18,909 bases of DNA from Bremia lactucae. Taxonomy: Eukaryota; Oomycota; Peronosporomycetes; Peronosporales; Peronosporaceae. The DNA is taken from contig NC_090621.1 in assembly GCF_004359215.1 (NCBI RefSeq), forward strand, positions 4,303,439 to 4,322,347, written 5' to 3'. Position numbers and translations under genes: made by a program. Under the pieces are notes generated by a model. The model made no database searches and was not told where the DNA came from. It saw only the letters and a list, made by a program, of their open reading frames with translations. Of this stretch, positions 1 to 7,823 are shown one piece after another (position 1 is the first letter of the stretch; the number at the start of each line of letters is the position of its first letter).

Positions 1-746
1 AAAAGGGCCTGTCGCGATGGGCCATGCCGTAGTCCGTTCATAAACGTGGGCACCTTAATGTGCTCCGGAATCGGACCTACGGTTATGGACGCCGACAGCG
101 AGCGCATCTCTTGCACATACTCTTGCAGAGATCGCTTCGCCTGTCGCGCCCCAAAGAAGCGCGCCTGAAGCAACACTTCGTTGTTCGGCGGCTGGTACAT
201 GGCGCGAATCTTTTCCTTAAAGATCGCCCATGAAGGGAACGCTTTTCTGTCCGCCATAAGCGCCGAGTAAGCCCACTCTGAGGCCTTACCGCGCAGATGC
301 GACATGGCGTACGACACCATCCGGCTGTCGTCCTCGATGAGCTAGGCGACACCGCATTGCTCCACGGCTAAAAGCCAGTGGACAATCGTGTGCGCCGCAG
401 TTCCATCGAACTGGGCGGGTCCATCCGAATGCCTCGGCTGATGCGGCCGGGCAGAGAGCATCTCAACAGTCCTGTTGAGAGCCTCGCTCCGAGCCTGCTC
501 ATGCCTCAGCTCATCCTGAGTCTGAGTGACGGACTTCGCTGCAGCATGGTCTTGTGCCTCGGACGCGGCCCTCCGCTGTCCGAGCACAAATGCCTCAAAC
601 CGCTCCAACTGAGCAACATGTTGTTCAGGAGGACAACCTTGGAGCCTGGGCTTGTTCACCAAGCCCTGCGCCATAAGCCCTGCCACTTTCCGATGATGTT
701 TGTAGTGGTCGGAAAAATGAGCCCAATCAATATTGAGGTTCATCAT
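1..746 (-). pseudogene. Gag of a Ty3/Gypsy retrotransposon, first family (partial, one premature stop)
   Basis: Reading leftwards, the gag probably starts at the tandem Met codons 746-741 (MMNLNIDWAHF) just inside the LTR and PBS. It runs off the window at position 1. A polar, Gln/Ala/Glu-rich helical N-terminal part is followed by the typical gag core: FDGTAAHTIVHWLLAVEQCG, then a TAG at 344-342, then in the same frame HLRGKASEWAYSALMADR, FKEKIRAMYQPPNNE and SLQEYVQEMRSL. The TAG replaces what is a CAG (Gln) at the same site of the sister copy at 5540-6733. No other stop is visible, so this copy is younger than the one at 4934-9540. Gag forms the virus-like particle in the cytoplasm. The zinc knuckle and pol lie outside the window. 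Family identity rests on near-identity with the second copy; confidence is high for retroelement gag. Confidence 0.88.
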
Positions 747-785
747 CACGTACACACGCAGAGATGCGGGTCGTGGGAAGGATTT

Positions 786-797
786 CAAGTGCTACCA
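786..797 (-). promoter_or_regulatory. Primer-binding site of the left Gypsy element
   Basis: Two bases inside the 3' edge of the 5' LTR the minus strand reads TGGTAGCACTTG. TGG is the expected complement of a tRNA CCA end, and the position directly after the LTR fits a minus-strand primer site. The same 12-mer follows the LTR at 5486. The tRNA would end in CAAGTGCTACCA. TGGTAGC is the start of PBSs that use initiator tRNA-Met in other Ty elements, but the identity of the oomycete tRNA is not established here. Confidence 0.7.
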
Positions 798-799
798 AG

Positions 800-1354
800 T
801 GTAGGCGGGCACATCGTAATGCGGCCACGCTCTTCTTAGACACACACCCTAGCACAGCGAGGAAGCGATTCAACCAACTTCTCTTGCGTGCAGTGAGGTA
901 GTTGTGGTAGGCGCGTTAGCGACCTTACCCAACGCACTAAGTACTCTGGTTAAGTGTCGTCACGGGAGCGGTAATCCGTCTCCTCGAGCGCACTTACCAA
1001 GAAGGAATTAGTTTTCTGAACTCATTTATATTTAATTAATCGTATTAAATATAATACCTATTTTTACCAATTAAAATGTCATCTCAATAGATAACACTCA
1101 ATATGTATTGCGAGCGTATCTTTCTAGATACCTCGCGTAACGGATGACGCTAGCCGTCATCATGAATGACGCTAGGCGTCATCCCTACTAATGTTAATGC
1201 ACCCATGTGCATCACATACACAAGGGTTGGTCACAAATGTGCACACCCGAGTAATGGGTCTAATTACTAAATTTAATAATTGATCATACCGTTAAGTGCA
1301 CTTGGTGTACTTAACGAAAATTGTGTAACAGTAGGGCAACTTTAGCCCGTTACA
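800..1354 (-). mobile_element. 5' LTR of the left Gypsy element (first family, 555 bp)
   Basis: On the minus strand the repeat starts TGTAACGGGCTAAAG and ends CCCGCCTACA, so it has the TG...CA ends of an LTR. It is flanked on its inner side by the PBS and gag. It matches the LTRs at 4934-5486 and 15934-16463 over its whole length. Inside are two copies of a 19-bp palindromic TGACG/CGTCA unit (1143-1161 and 1165-1183), and close to the 5' end an inverted repeat around 1291-1317 (GTTAAGTGCAC / GTGTACTTAAC). Its outer end at 1354 abuts the broken LTR at 1355, which suggests insertion into an older LTR. Confidence 0.88.
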
Positions 1355-1553
1355 GTAAGTGCGCAAGAGGAGCCGGATTACCACTCCCCGAGACGACACT
1401 AAACCTGAGTACTTAGTGCGTTAGGTGAGGTCGCTAACGCGCCTACCACAACTACCTCACTGCACGCAAGAGAAGCTGGTTAAACCGCCTTCTCCCTGTG
1501 CTAGGGTTTGTGTCTAAGTATGGCGTAGCCGCATTACAACGTGCCCGCCTACA
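1355..1553 (+). mobile_element. LTR fragment, last ~200 bp of the same family
   Basis: From 1355 the sequence matches the 3' part of the first-family LTR, corresponding to about 5289-5486 of the full copy, and ends in CCCGCCTACA at 1553. Its 5' part is missing exactly where the minus-strand LTR begins. The simplest reading is that the left element inserted into this LTR, with the missing part on the far side of the element, outside the window. The bases GTAAG at 1355-1359 would then be the target duplication. Confidence 0.75.
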
Positions 1554-1990
1554 GGTTCACATTTGTGACCAACCCTTGTGTATGTGATGCACATGGGTGC
1601 ATTCACATTAATATGGGCGACGCCTAGCGTCATCCATGATGAGGGCTAGCTTCGTAACGTGAGGTATCTAAAAAGATACGCTCGCAATACATATTAAGTG
1701 TTATCTATAAAGATGACATTTTAATTGGTAAGAACAGGTATTTATATTTAATGCGATTATATATACATCTGTCTGAAACTACTTCCTACTTGGAAAGTGC
1801 ACACGAGGAGCCGGATTACCGCTTCCGTGACGACACTTAACCAGAGTACTTAGTGTGTTGGGTGAGGTCGCTTGCGCGCCCACCACAACTACCTCACTGC
1901 ACGCAAGAGAAGCAGGTTTAACCGCTTCCTCGCTGTGCTAGGGTGTGTGTCTAAGTAGAGCGTGGCCGCATTACGACGTGCCCGCCTACA
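1554..1990 (+). mobile_element. 5'-truncated LTR of the first family
   Basis: The sequence joins the full LTR at the stretch CACATTTGTGACCAACCC (about 5046 in the full copy), so roughly the first 110 bp are lost. It continues to the normal CCCGCCTACA end at 1990. No PBS follows, only unrelated DNA, so this is a solo or 3' LTR rather than a 5' LTR. The two palindromic U3 units are degenerate (about 1617-1655). It is an inverted partner of the LTR at 800-1354. Confidence 0.8.
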
Positions 1991-2536
1991 AATAAAGAGG
2001 GCCATAATGCGCGAACTTGCATCGAAGGTTGCGCTCGGCCTACTCCACCCCAGAATACACCCACCACCACTACATGATATGTAGTCCCACTACATCAACT
2101 CTTAAATTCATTCAACAAGTTCTAGTTTTTGTGTTTGCGAAATGAAACTTCTACTTCTCATTTTCATTTTTATGTATTGCGCAGTTTGTGGTGGTTAATA
2201 AGTTACATTCGATTTATAGTGCGTTTGTGCCGAGGTGTAGTTGAAGTTGAGTCACCGCGCGTGATGGATGAGTGTGGGTGAGTGATGAGTTATGACTACT
2301 GATAAATTTTATAAAATGAATTAGGGGGGTGACTGAATACCATAAGAGAGTGAGTAAATACTTCGGGCTCCCATTAAAAATGACAACATAAAACATTTTC
2401 AATATTCCCCTGCTTTAAAACATTTCCTTATCATTTTTCTAAAAATATACGAAATTAATCAAATTCAAGTCATAACAATAAAAAATTATTAACAACTATT
2501 CCTTAAAATTGTTTTTAGATCCCCTAAATTACATTT
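1991..2536. other. Non-coding AT-rich stretch
   Basis: There is no convincing ORF. The segment becomes very AT-rich after about 2400. Around 2266-2375 there are several short GTGAGT/GTGACT-type words and a run of six G (from about 2323), which look like subterminal repeats of a decayed DNA transposon, but no element boundary can be set. Confidence 0.4.
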
Positions 2537-3114
2537 GGGAACCGATATAGCCACACCCCTTGATAGTCTACCTCTGTGTTTATGAAAGTAGCGTAATGGT
2601 AGCAACTTGTCGACTAGAGTATATTTTGAAAAACCTTTATGCAGGCCCCCATAGCTTCAGTAGCTCGAAAAGCCTGCAAAAGGATTTCACAATATTTACA
2701 TAATTGCTTTGTTAATTAGCAAGATGCTTTTTCAACAAAGAAATTACGAGCAAAGCCGACAAAATGTGCAAAATAAGGAAATTGTGGCTTTCTTGCGCTC
2801 ATAGTGGGTACAAAAACAGAGCACTAAAGATTCGCCTATTTAAAGGTAAGCATGCACTTCCGCAAAAGTTGAAAGAAGTAATGTAAAATATATCCAATTT
2901 TTAGCTTGTCCTCCGAAGACTAACTAACATGCATGCGCAAGGGCGCACCTCCGACCCTTGGCGCTTAATTCCAGCTCAACTTCCCCCTCGTGCTCGATTT
3001 GCTGCTCTTTCTTTTCGCTCTTTTTATGACTTGCCAATCAAGTGCGGGCGCTTGTGGCTTTTTCTTACACGTTTTTATTCAATATCGAAAGGGTGTGTGG
3101 CTATACCGGCTCCC
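2537..3114. mobile_element. Candidate MITE / non-autonomous DNA transposon (578 bp)
   Basis: The left end reads GGGAACCGATATAGCCACAC and the right end, on the opposite strand, GGGAGCCGGTATAGCCACAC, each followed by a C-rich stretch and TT. These ~26-bp ends are inverted with only a few mismatches. The inside is AT-rich with no coding sequence. A further copy of the same end lies at 14596-14620, which supports a dispersed family. A target-site duplication is not clear. The flanks also carry an outward CCCTAA-type extension, so the true boundary may lie a few bases further out. Superfamily is not assigned. Confidence 0.5.
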
Positions 3115-3140
3115 TAATTTTAGGGAGCCGGTTCAGCCAC
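3097..3140. repeat. 44-bp palindrome at the right end of the candidate MITE
   Basis: The arms GTGGCT-AT-ACCGGCTCCC and GGGAGCCGGT-TC-AGCCAC are inverted around TAATTTTA, with one 2-bp mismatch. It could form a stable hairpin or cruciform. It may be two transposon ends lying head to head around a short target duplication, or part of a foldback end. Confidence 0.7.
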
Positions 3141-3696
3141 CGGGACGTTAAACGTACTGTTTTTAACAGGTGAGAGTAGGCGAAGAGCACCCGCAGTTAT
3201 TTTGCAGGTCATAATTAGAGCGATTACAAAGGATAATATTTTGTCCTTCACAAAACTTCAGTCACTGAGTTGCCGACAATTTGGATATTAATGGTGGTTG
3301 AGACAATGCTTTTTGTCAAGCTGCTAACACAACCTTGTGTATGATCGAATGGAGTCCACAAGAACTGTGAGGTTGGCAATTCGTAGAATGGAAGGTTCAG
3401 ATGATGGAAAAGATCAGTCACAAAGGGTCGATCTATGCGCAAGGTTGTCATTTTGTAGGCTCCCGCTTCACATCAGGGTGATAGATTGTGGGGACGTTGT
3501 ATTCGGCGACGGCCAGTCGTACAAGATAGCATTGTCAGCTGCTTCAGGAATGCTGCTTGTACTTGACGTGGCCACTGTTCGGGTCACATTGGACGCACAC
3601 TTTCAGTTCTTTACTTTGAAATTGGTCCCGTTAAATGCATTTGTCAACTTTGTTTATTCTGGCTTAAGTATTTCACTTAGAGTTATTTGCTTGAGC

Positions 3697-3712
3697 GCTC
3701 ATTTCACCAAAA
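3697..3712 (+). promoter_or_regulatory. Oomycete Inr-like core promoter motif, distal
   Basis: GCTCATTTCACCAAAA resembles the published oomycete 16-nt core (GCTCATTYYNCAWTTT) closely in its first eleven positions. It lies 257 bases before the lectin ATG, farther than usual for oomycete 5' leaders, so it may be fortuitous or drive a long leader. Confidence 0.3.
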
Positions 3713-3923
3713 AAATTGGACTGCCTTGATTTTACATGTGTAGAAGTTGCACATAAAGGGACACAAAAAACGGCCACTTATAGCTGTCCACTATGTAGAA
3801 TAGAGCGATGTTGCCCAGCGTGAAATTGCACAAGTTTGATAGTCGATACACGCACCTAAAAATTTTATGCTTATGCATTCGTCAGGTTGCGAAATAGGCG
3901 CATTAGCGTATTGAAAGCCTAAG

Positions 3924-3932
3924 TCATTTACA
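3924..3932 (+). promoter_or_regulatory. Oomycete Inr-like motif close to the lectin ATG
   Basis: TCATTTACA fits the TCATTYYNCA part of the oomycete initiator imperfectly. It lies about 22-30 bases before the ATG at 3954, a spacing typical for short oomycete leaders. It is an alternative to the motif at 3697. Confidence 0.35.
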
Positions 3933-3953
3933 GACTTCATCGATCGACAAAGT

Positions 3954-4499
3954 ATGGTAAGGCTCTTTTTCCAGGTAATGGTGACTGGAGCGCTGCTTGC
4001 ATGCAGCACCTATAATCAACTTGCTACGGCAGCTTTCGCAGGCCAGCCAGTGCACACGAATATTGCTGGCACAGAGTTTGGAGACAAAGACGGCGGCCAA
4101 TTTGATTACAGGTTTTCGAAGAACTTTGGAGAGATTTTGAAGGGTGTGACAATTAGCACTGGAGAGCGTGTCGATAGTATTGGCGTTATTTTTCAAACGC
4201 CGCGACAGGAACAAGTAACATATTCGTACGGCGGAGATGGTGGAACTTTGCAAACGCTGATGCTCCAAGAGGGTGAACGTATTACAGGCATTGAGGCTCA
4301 TTCAACTGTGAAGGACGGACGCAAGCGCATCTCGTTTATCAAAATTTCCACCAATCAGAACCGATTCATTGAGGGTGGAACTAAAACGGACGATGTTAAT
4401 AAAGAAGACGCCGAAGATGGCTTTCAACTAATGGGGTTTTACGGAAGGCACGGTGACGAGGTCAATTCAGTGGGTGCTTTGTGGCAACATGCTGGGTAA
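3954..4499 (+). CDS. Secreted jacalin-like lectin domain protein
   Basis: This intact, intronless 181-residue ORF is the only convincing host gene here. Residues 1 to about 28 form a signal peptide: Arg-3, a hydrophobic stretch FFQVMVTGALLAC, and a likely cut after ATA or AFA. The rest is one jacalin fold. The GG loop is in FGDKDGGQFDY (42-52), and the three symmetric turns are STGERVDSI (68-76), QEGERITGI (105-113) and RHGDEVNSV (165-173). ISFIKISTNQNRFIEGG (126-142) is a typical central strand. Jacalin-related lectins bind mannose or galactose. The usual GxxxD sugar-binding motif of the last loop would be Gly-167 to residue 171, where this protein has Asn instead of Asp; the first loop keeps Gly-70 to Asp-74. 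The protein is probably secreted to the apoplast or cell wall. It stands alone between transposons. A role in plant contact is inference. Confidence 0.88.
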   Translation: MVRLFFQVMVTGALLACSTYNQLATAAFAGQPVHTNIAGTEFGDKDGGQFDYRFSKNFGEILKGVTISTGERVDSIGVIFQTPRQEQVTYSYGGDGGTLQTLMLQEGERITGIEAHSTVKDGRKRISFIKISTNQNRFIEGGTKTDDVNKEDAEDGFQLMGFYGRHGDEVNSVGALWQHAG

Positions 4500-4612
4500 A
4501 TGTCGTCATAGTCGTCGCTGGAACGAAGGGCTTGTAGCATTGTGCAATGTAATTGATTTTGCGTTTATATCATCGACGATTGCTTTTCGCACTGCCGTCA
4601 ATTTAATCAAAC

Positions 4613-4618
4613 AATAAA
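4613..4618 (+). terminator. Poly(A) signal AATAAA of the lectin gene
   Basis: AATAAA lies 114 bases after the lectin stop codon, in AT-rich DNA, a normal distance for an oomycete 3' UTR. No other AATAAA is seen between the stop and this site. Confidence 0.5.
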
Positions 4619-4639
4619 GTCTTTGCTATTTAATGCTTC

Positions 4640-4933
4640 GAAAAAAAGTTACAAGTACATCGAGCTTCTTCGTCTCTTTTGCATACTGTCTTTTGGACAA
4701 AAGTGGTAAAATGGCCTCTACTTGATCAGGATGTGTGACCGGGTAGCCGACACCCATCCTACCACTGCCAAACTTGTACCTTACTTATAGCAAACAACTG
4801 GGCGGCTGACTCTCATAGGCAGATATTTTGTGAGCCTGTAAGTCCGTCACAAGACAGACCATGTGACAGAGCTTTTGCTTTATCCGCTTTGACGATAAAG
4901 GTAAAGTGAGTCAAAAGACGTGAGCTGAAACGG
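4640..4933. other. Short intergenic spacer
   Basis: I see no ORF, RNA or repeat here. It separates the lectin 3' end from the next LTR. The bases directly before the LTR (GAAACGG) contain no polypurine tract, so this is host flank and the following LTR is a 5' LTR. Confidence 0.5.
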
Positions 4934-5486
4934 TGTAACGGCCTCAAGTTGCCCAAATGTTTCACAGTCACCGTTAAGTACACTTGGTGTTCTTAATAAA
5001 ATGGTCAATTATTAAATTATAGTAATCAGACCCAACACTCGGGTGTGCACATTTGTGACCAACCCTTGTGGATGTGGTGCACATGGGTGCATTCAAATTA
5101 AGAGGGATGACGCCCAGCGTGATCCGGGATGACGGCTAGCGTCATCCGTTACGCGAGGTATCTAGAAAGATACGCTCGCAATACATATCAAATGTTATCT
5201 TATAGAGATACCATTTTAATTTGTAAAAAAAGGTATTTGTATTTAGTTCCATTAAATATAAATCAGTCTGAAAACTACTTCCTACTTGGTAAGTGCGCAC
5301 GAGGAGAAGGATTACCGCTCCCGTGACGACACTTATCCAGAGTACTTAGTGTGTTGGGTGAGGTCGCTTGCGCGCCCACAACAACTACCTCACTGCACGC
5401 AAGAGAAGCAGGTTTATTCGCTTCCTCGGTGTGCTAGGGTGTGTGTCTAAGTAGAGCGTGGCCGCATTACGACGTGCCCGCCTACA
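4934..5486 (+). mobile_element. 5' LTR of the central Gypsy element (first family, 553 bp)
   Basis: It starts TGTAACGGCC and ends CCCGCCTACA, and is colinear with the LTRs at 800-1354 and 15934-16463. A PBS and gag follow at once. It holds two palindromic units, GATGACGCCCAGCGTGATC (5106-5124) and GATGACGGCTAGCGTCATC (5128-5146), and the inverted repeat near the 5' end (about 4972-4995). No matching 3' LTR is found downstream; the element is truncated at about 9540. Confidence 0.9.
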
Positions 5487-5488
5487 CT

Positions 5489-5500
5489 TGGTAGCACTTG
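5489..5500 (+). promoter_or_regulatory. Primer-binding site of the central Gypsy element
   Basis: TGGTAGCACTTG begins two bases after the LTR end, identical to the site at 786-797. The second-family element uses the same first 11 bases (12454-12464). Confidence 0.7.
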
Positions 5501-6284
5501 AAATCCTTCCCACGACCCGCATCTCTGCGTGTGTACGTGAGGATAAGCCTCAATATGGATTGGGCCCACTTCCCCACATCTTTGAACATCATCGGAAAGT
5601 GGCAGGGCTTATGGCGCAGGGCTTGGTGAACAAGCCCAGGCTCCAAGGTTGTCCTTTTGAACAGCATGTTTCTCAGTTGGAGCAGTTTGAGGCATTCGTG
5701 CCCGGACAGCGGAGGGCCGCGTCCGAGGCACAAGGCCATGCTGCGGCGGAGTCCGTCACTCAGACTCAGGATGAGCTGAGGCATGAGCAGGCTCGGAGCG
5801 AGGCTCTCAACAGGACTGTTGAGGTGCTCTCTGCCCGGCCGCATCAGCCGAAGCTCATTCGGATAGACCCGCCCAAGTTCGATGGAAGTGTAGCGCACAC
5901 GATTGTCCACTGGCTTTTAACCGTGGAGCAATGCGGTGTCGCCCAGCTTATCGAGGACGACAGCCGGATAGTGTCGTACGCCAAGTCGCATCTGCGCGGT
6001 AAGGCCTCAGAGTGGGCTTACTCGGCGCTTATGGCGGACAGAAAGGCGTTTCTTACATGAGCGATCTTTAAGGAAAAGATTCGCGCCATATACCAGCCGC
6101 CAAACAACGAAGTGTTGCTTCAGGCGCGCTTCTTCGGAGCGCGACAGACGAAGCGATCTTTGCAAGAGTATGTGCAGGAGATGCGCTCCCTGTCGGCGTC
6201 TATTACTGTAGATCCGATTCCGGAGCACATTAAGGTGCCCAGATTTATGAACGGACTATGGCATGGCCCATCGCGACAGGCCCT

Positions 6285-6399
6285 CTATATAACAATTTAA
6301 ATTTAAGAAAATATATATATAAAGCACCAAATAATCCACAAAAACTTAGCATAACGGGTAATAAATTAAAAAAGGTTGGTAAAAGTTCTGCATCAATCA
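6285..6399 (-). other. AT-rich insert in gag, possible mitochondrial DNA piece (nad5-like)
   Basis: About 115 bp of roughly 75-80% A+T interrupt gag between CAGGCCCT and TTTCAGAAAGG; the uninterrupted gag reads across this point. Read on the minus strand, the insert encodes a hydrophobic stretch including NLLPVMLSFCGLFGALYIYF, preceded in another frame by IDAELLP. This resembles a membrane segment of a mitochondrial NADH dehydrogenase subunit, most like ND5. A nuclear mitochondrial insertion captured at a break is the suggestion. No terminal repeats or target duplication are evident, which argues against a transposon. The nad5 assignment is from protein character only. Confidence 0.4.
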
Positions 6400-6429
6400 T
6401 TTCAGAAAGGTGCCGTCGACGATGTAAGA

Positions 6430-6445
6430 GGCAATTTAAATTGCC
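6430..6445. repeat. 16-bp perfect palindrome within gag
   Basis: GGCAATTTAAATTGCC is a perfect palindrome. It seems to have arisen by base change in the gag sequence that encodes EEAI-IAL, since the flanks align with the normal gag frame. It is probably accidental. Confidence 0.5.
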
Positions 6446-6786
6446 TTAGTTGAGGAGCAATCCTACAACAGTGCATAGGCGACAGCTTGGTATAAGCCGT
6501 CGGCCGAGAGGACAGATGTCACTCCTATGGAGTTGGGCAATGCAGACGTGGTCTGTTTCAAATGCGGCAAGCGCGGCCATATGATGGCTCGCTGCTATGC
6601 CAGGGTCCCTGCTGGGGCAAAGATGCCCAGCAAGAGGACTCCCTTCCCAAACAACGATGGCAAGAACCAGCATGCGAGACGCATGAGTTCTGCATCGACC
6701 ACTGAGGGGTCGGGAAATGCAGGAGCGCAGTAGGGGCGGGATGCCCTACTGACGCGGACTTTGAAGCTATTCCTAAGTTCAGAGTT

Positions 6787-7170
6787 GTGGAACAAATGGG
6801 TAGCATAGTCCCTGGGGTCTCGAAATTTCGGACCTCAACCCTGCTGGTCTATAGCGCTCATGTAAGAGGCTATGACCAGGTGATGACCCTCCTAGTGGAT
6901 TCGGGTGCATCACAAAATTTTGTGAAACTCGCGGCTCTAAGAAAGAGACCGGCGATGTTTAAGTCGTTTTGCCAGGATGGCAAGCGAGAAGAGGCGACCG
7001 TTCGTTTAGCGAACGGCGCGCTCGGTTAGCGAACGGCGCGCTCGTTATGTCTGAGGGAATTCAGGAAGAAATCGCCTTCAGCTTTAGTGCCATTCTATTG
7101 TAAAAAGAAGTTCTCAGTGCTAGGAATGGATAGTCCATATGACCTCATCCTAGGCATGCTGTAGTTGGCA
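6787..7170 (+). pseudogene. Retropepsin (aspartic protease) of the central Gypsy element
   Basis: The protease would release gag and pol proteins from the polyprotein. The active-site loop is LLVDSGASQNF (about 6889-6921), the retroviral-type D-S-G-A. TVRLANG follows. The second half of the domain, with the typical YDLILGM turn (about 7138-7158), lies in another frame because a 20-bp duplication at 7006-7045 shifts the frame and creates a stop. The usual Trp after LGMP is lost (LGML, then TAG). Protease follows gag and precedes RT as in all Ty3/Gypsy elements. Confidence 0.8.
7006..7045 (+). repeat. 20-bp tandem duplication inside the protease
   Basis: TTAGCGAACGGCGCGCTCGG is repeated at once with one change at the last base. 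Because 20 is not a multiple of three, the duplication breaks the protease frame after LANGALG. Confidence 0.9.
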
Positions 7171-7823
7171 AAGTACCAACCATGGGTTCGACTGCGGTAC
7201 ACGCACAGTTGCGAACTCTACGCGTGACACCGGAACGAATGAGCTCGATGTCAGACCTACCCAGCTCGTGGAGACTGAGGTAGTGAAAGGGACGATGACA
7301 AGTAGTCATGCGTCCGAATGTCCTGCACAGAGCCGAGAGCCTGTGGAAGTAGACGACGAGCTGACAGGAAGTCATGCGTCGCATAAACCGGCACAGTGTC
7401 TAGAGCCTGGTGCGGTTAAAAGGGGTGCTTTAGCCTGGAGTGCAACGGCACCCGCTCCCCAGAAAAAGGTCGTGGTGACTCGTAGAACGAGTACCCGATA
7501 GACTAGGACAATCAAAGGCACGTCTAAACGAGTGACCTTTGGATCAGTCTCTAATAAAGAGGACCGGCCTTTGAGCGAGGTTTACGAGGCCGTCAAATAC
7601 GAAAGTTCGGAGGCATCCTCAGTTGAGGTGCTCCGGCAAGTCTTTAAATCTGCCGAGGAGATAGTAATCTCCCAGAGATGTCGTGTGATCTGTTTCTTGA
7701 CGGATGAAAAGAAGGAAAGATCCACGAAATAGTCGCACCATTTCCAGGAGAGAACTTGGTGGTCTGTTGCTCGTCGTCCACAATGGCGAGAGCGTCCTAG
7801 AAACGAACAATAAGAAGCGGTAC
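7171..7823 (+). pseudogene. Protease-RT linker of the central Gypsy element
   Basis: This stretch joins protease and RT and has partly open frames (7268-7501 and 7532-7732) with no catalytic motif. It is acidic and Ser/Glu-rich. It holds two imperfect ~66-bp direct repeats (about 7298-7429) encoding SSHASECPAQSREP and GSHASHKPAQCLEP. Such a long linker is usual for oomycete Gypsy pol. Several stops are present. Confidence 0.6.

Larger units (their letters stand above)
3141..3953. other. Upstream region of the lectin gene, no clear gene
   Basis: An open frame from the Met at 3349 to 3729 (about 126 residues) is present, but its product shows no motif I recognise and no signal peptide, and its composition is not clearly coding. 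I do not call it a gene. Two sequences resembling the oomycete initiator are at 3697-3712 and 3924-3932. Confidence 0.4.
5540..6733 (+). pseudogene. Gag with CCHC zinc knuckle, broken (first family)
   Basis: Compared with the left copy, both start codons (ATGATG) are changed to AGGATA at 5540-5545. One base is lost at about 5565-5580, which shifts the frame. Gag core motifs follow: DPPKFDGSVAHTIVHW, HLRGKASEWAYSALMADR, then TGA at 6058-6060 in place of a Trp codon, then FKEKIRAIYQPPNNE and SLQEYVQEMRSLSA. After PSRQAL the frame is cut by an AT-rich insert (6285-6399) and resumes as the homologue of VEEQSYNSA. The end of the gene, in another frame (6527-6733), has the nucleocapsid zinc knuckle CFKCGKRGHMMARC (CX2CX4HX4C, complete). 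Gag packages the element RNA. At least five lesions make it non-functional. Confidence 0.85.

Noticed and set aside
378..839. Plus-strand ORF of 153 residues
   Set aside because: It is the antisense of the retrotransposon gag and the LTR edge, with no motif of its own; the mirror frame 5482-5910 arises the same way.
2929..3117. 62-residue plus-strand ORF
   Set aside because: It lies inside the candidate MITE and runs into its terminal repeat; no similarity recognised.
3349..3729. Plus-strand ORF upstream of the lectin
   Set aside because: No motif, no signal peptide and no good start context; it may be chance in a non-repetitive stretch.
3957..3974. GTAAGG...TTTCCAG looks like a tiny intron at the lectin start
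   Set aside because: Eighteen bases is too short for an intron, and the frame is open through it with a good signal peptide.
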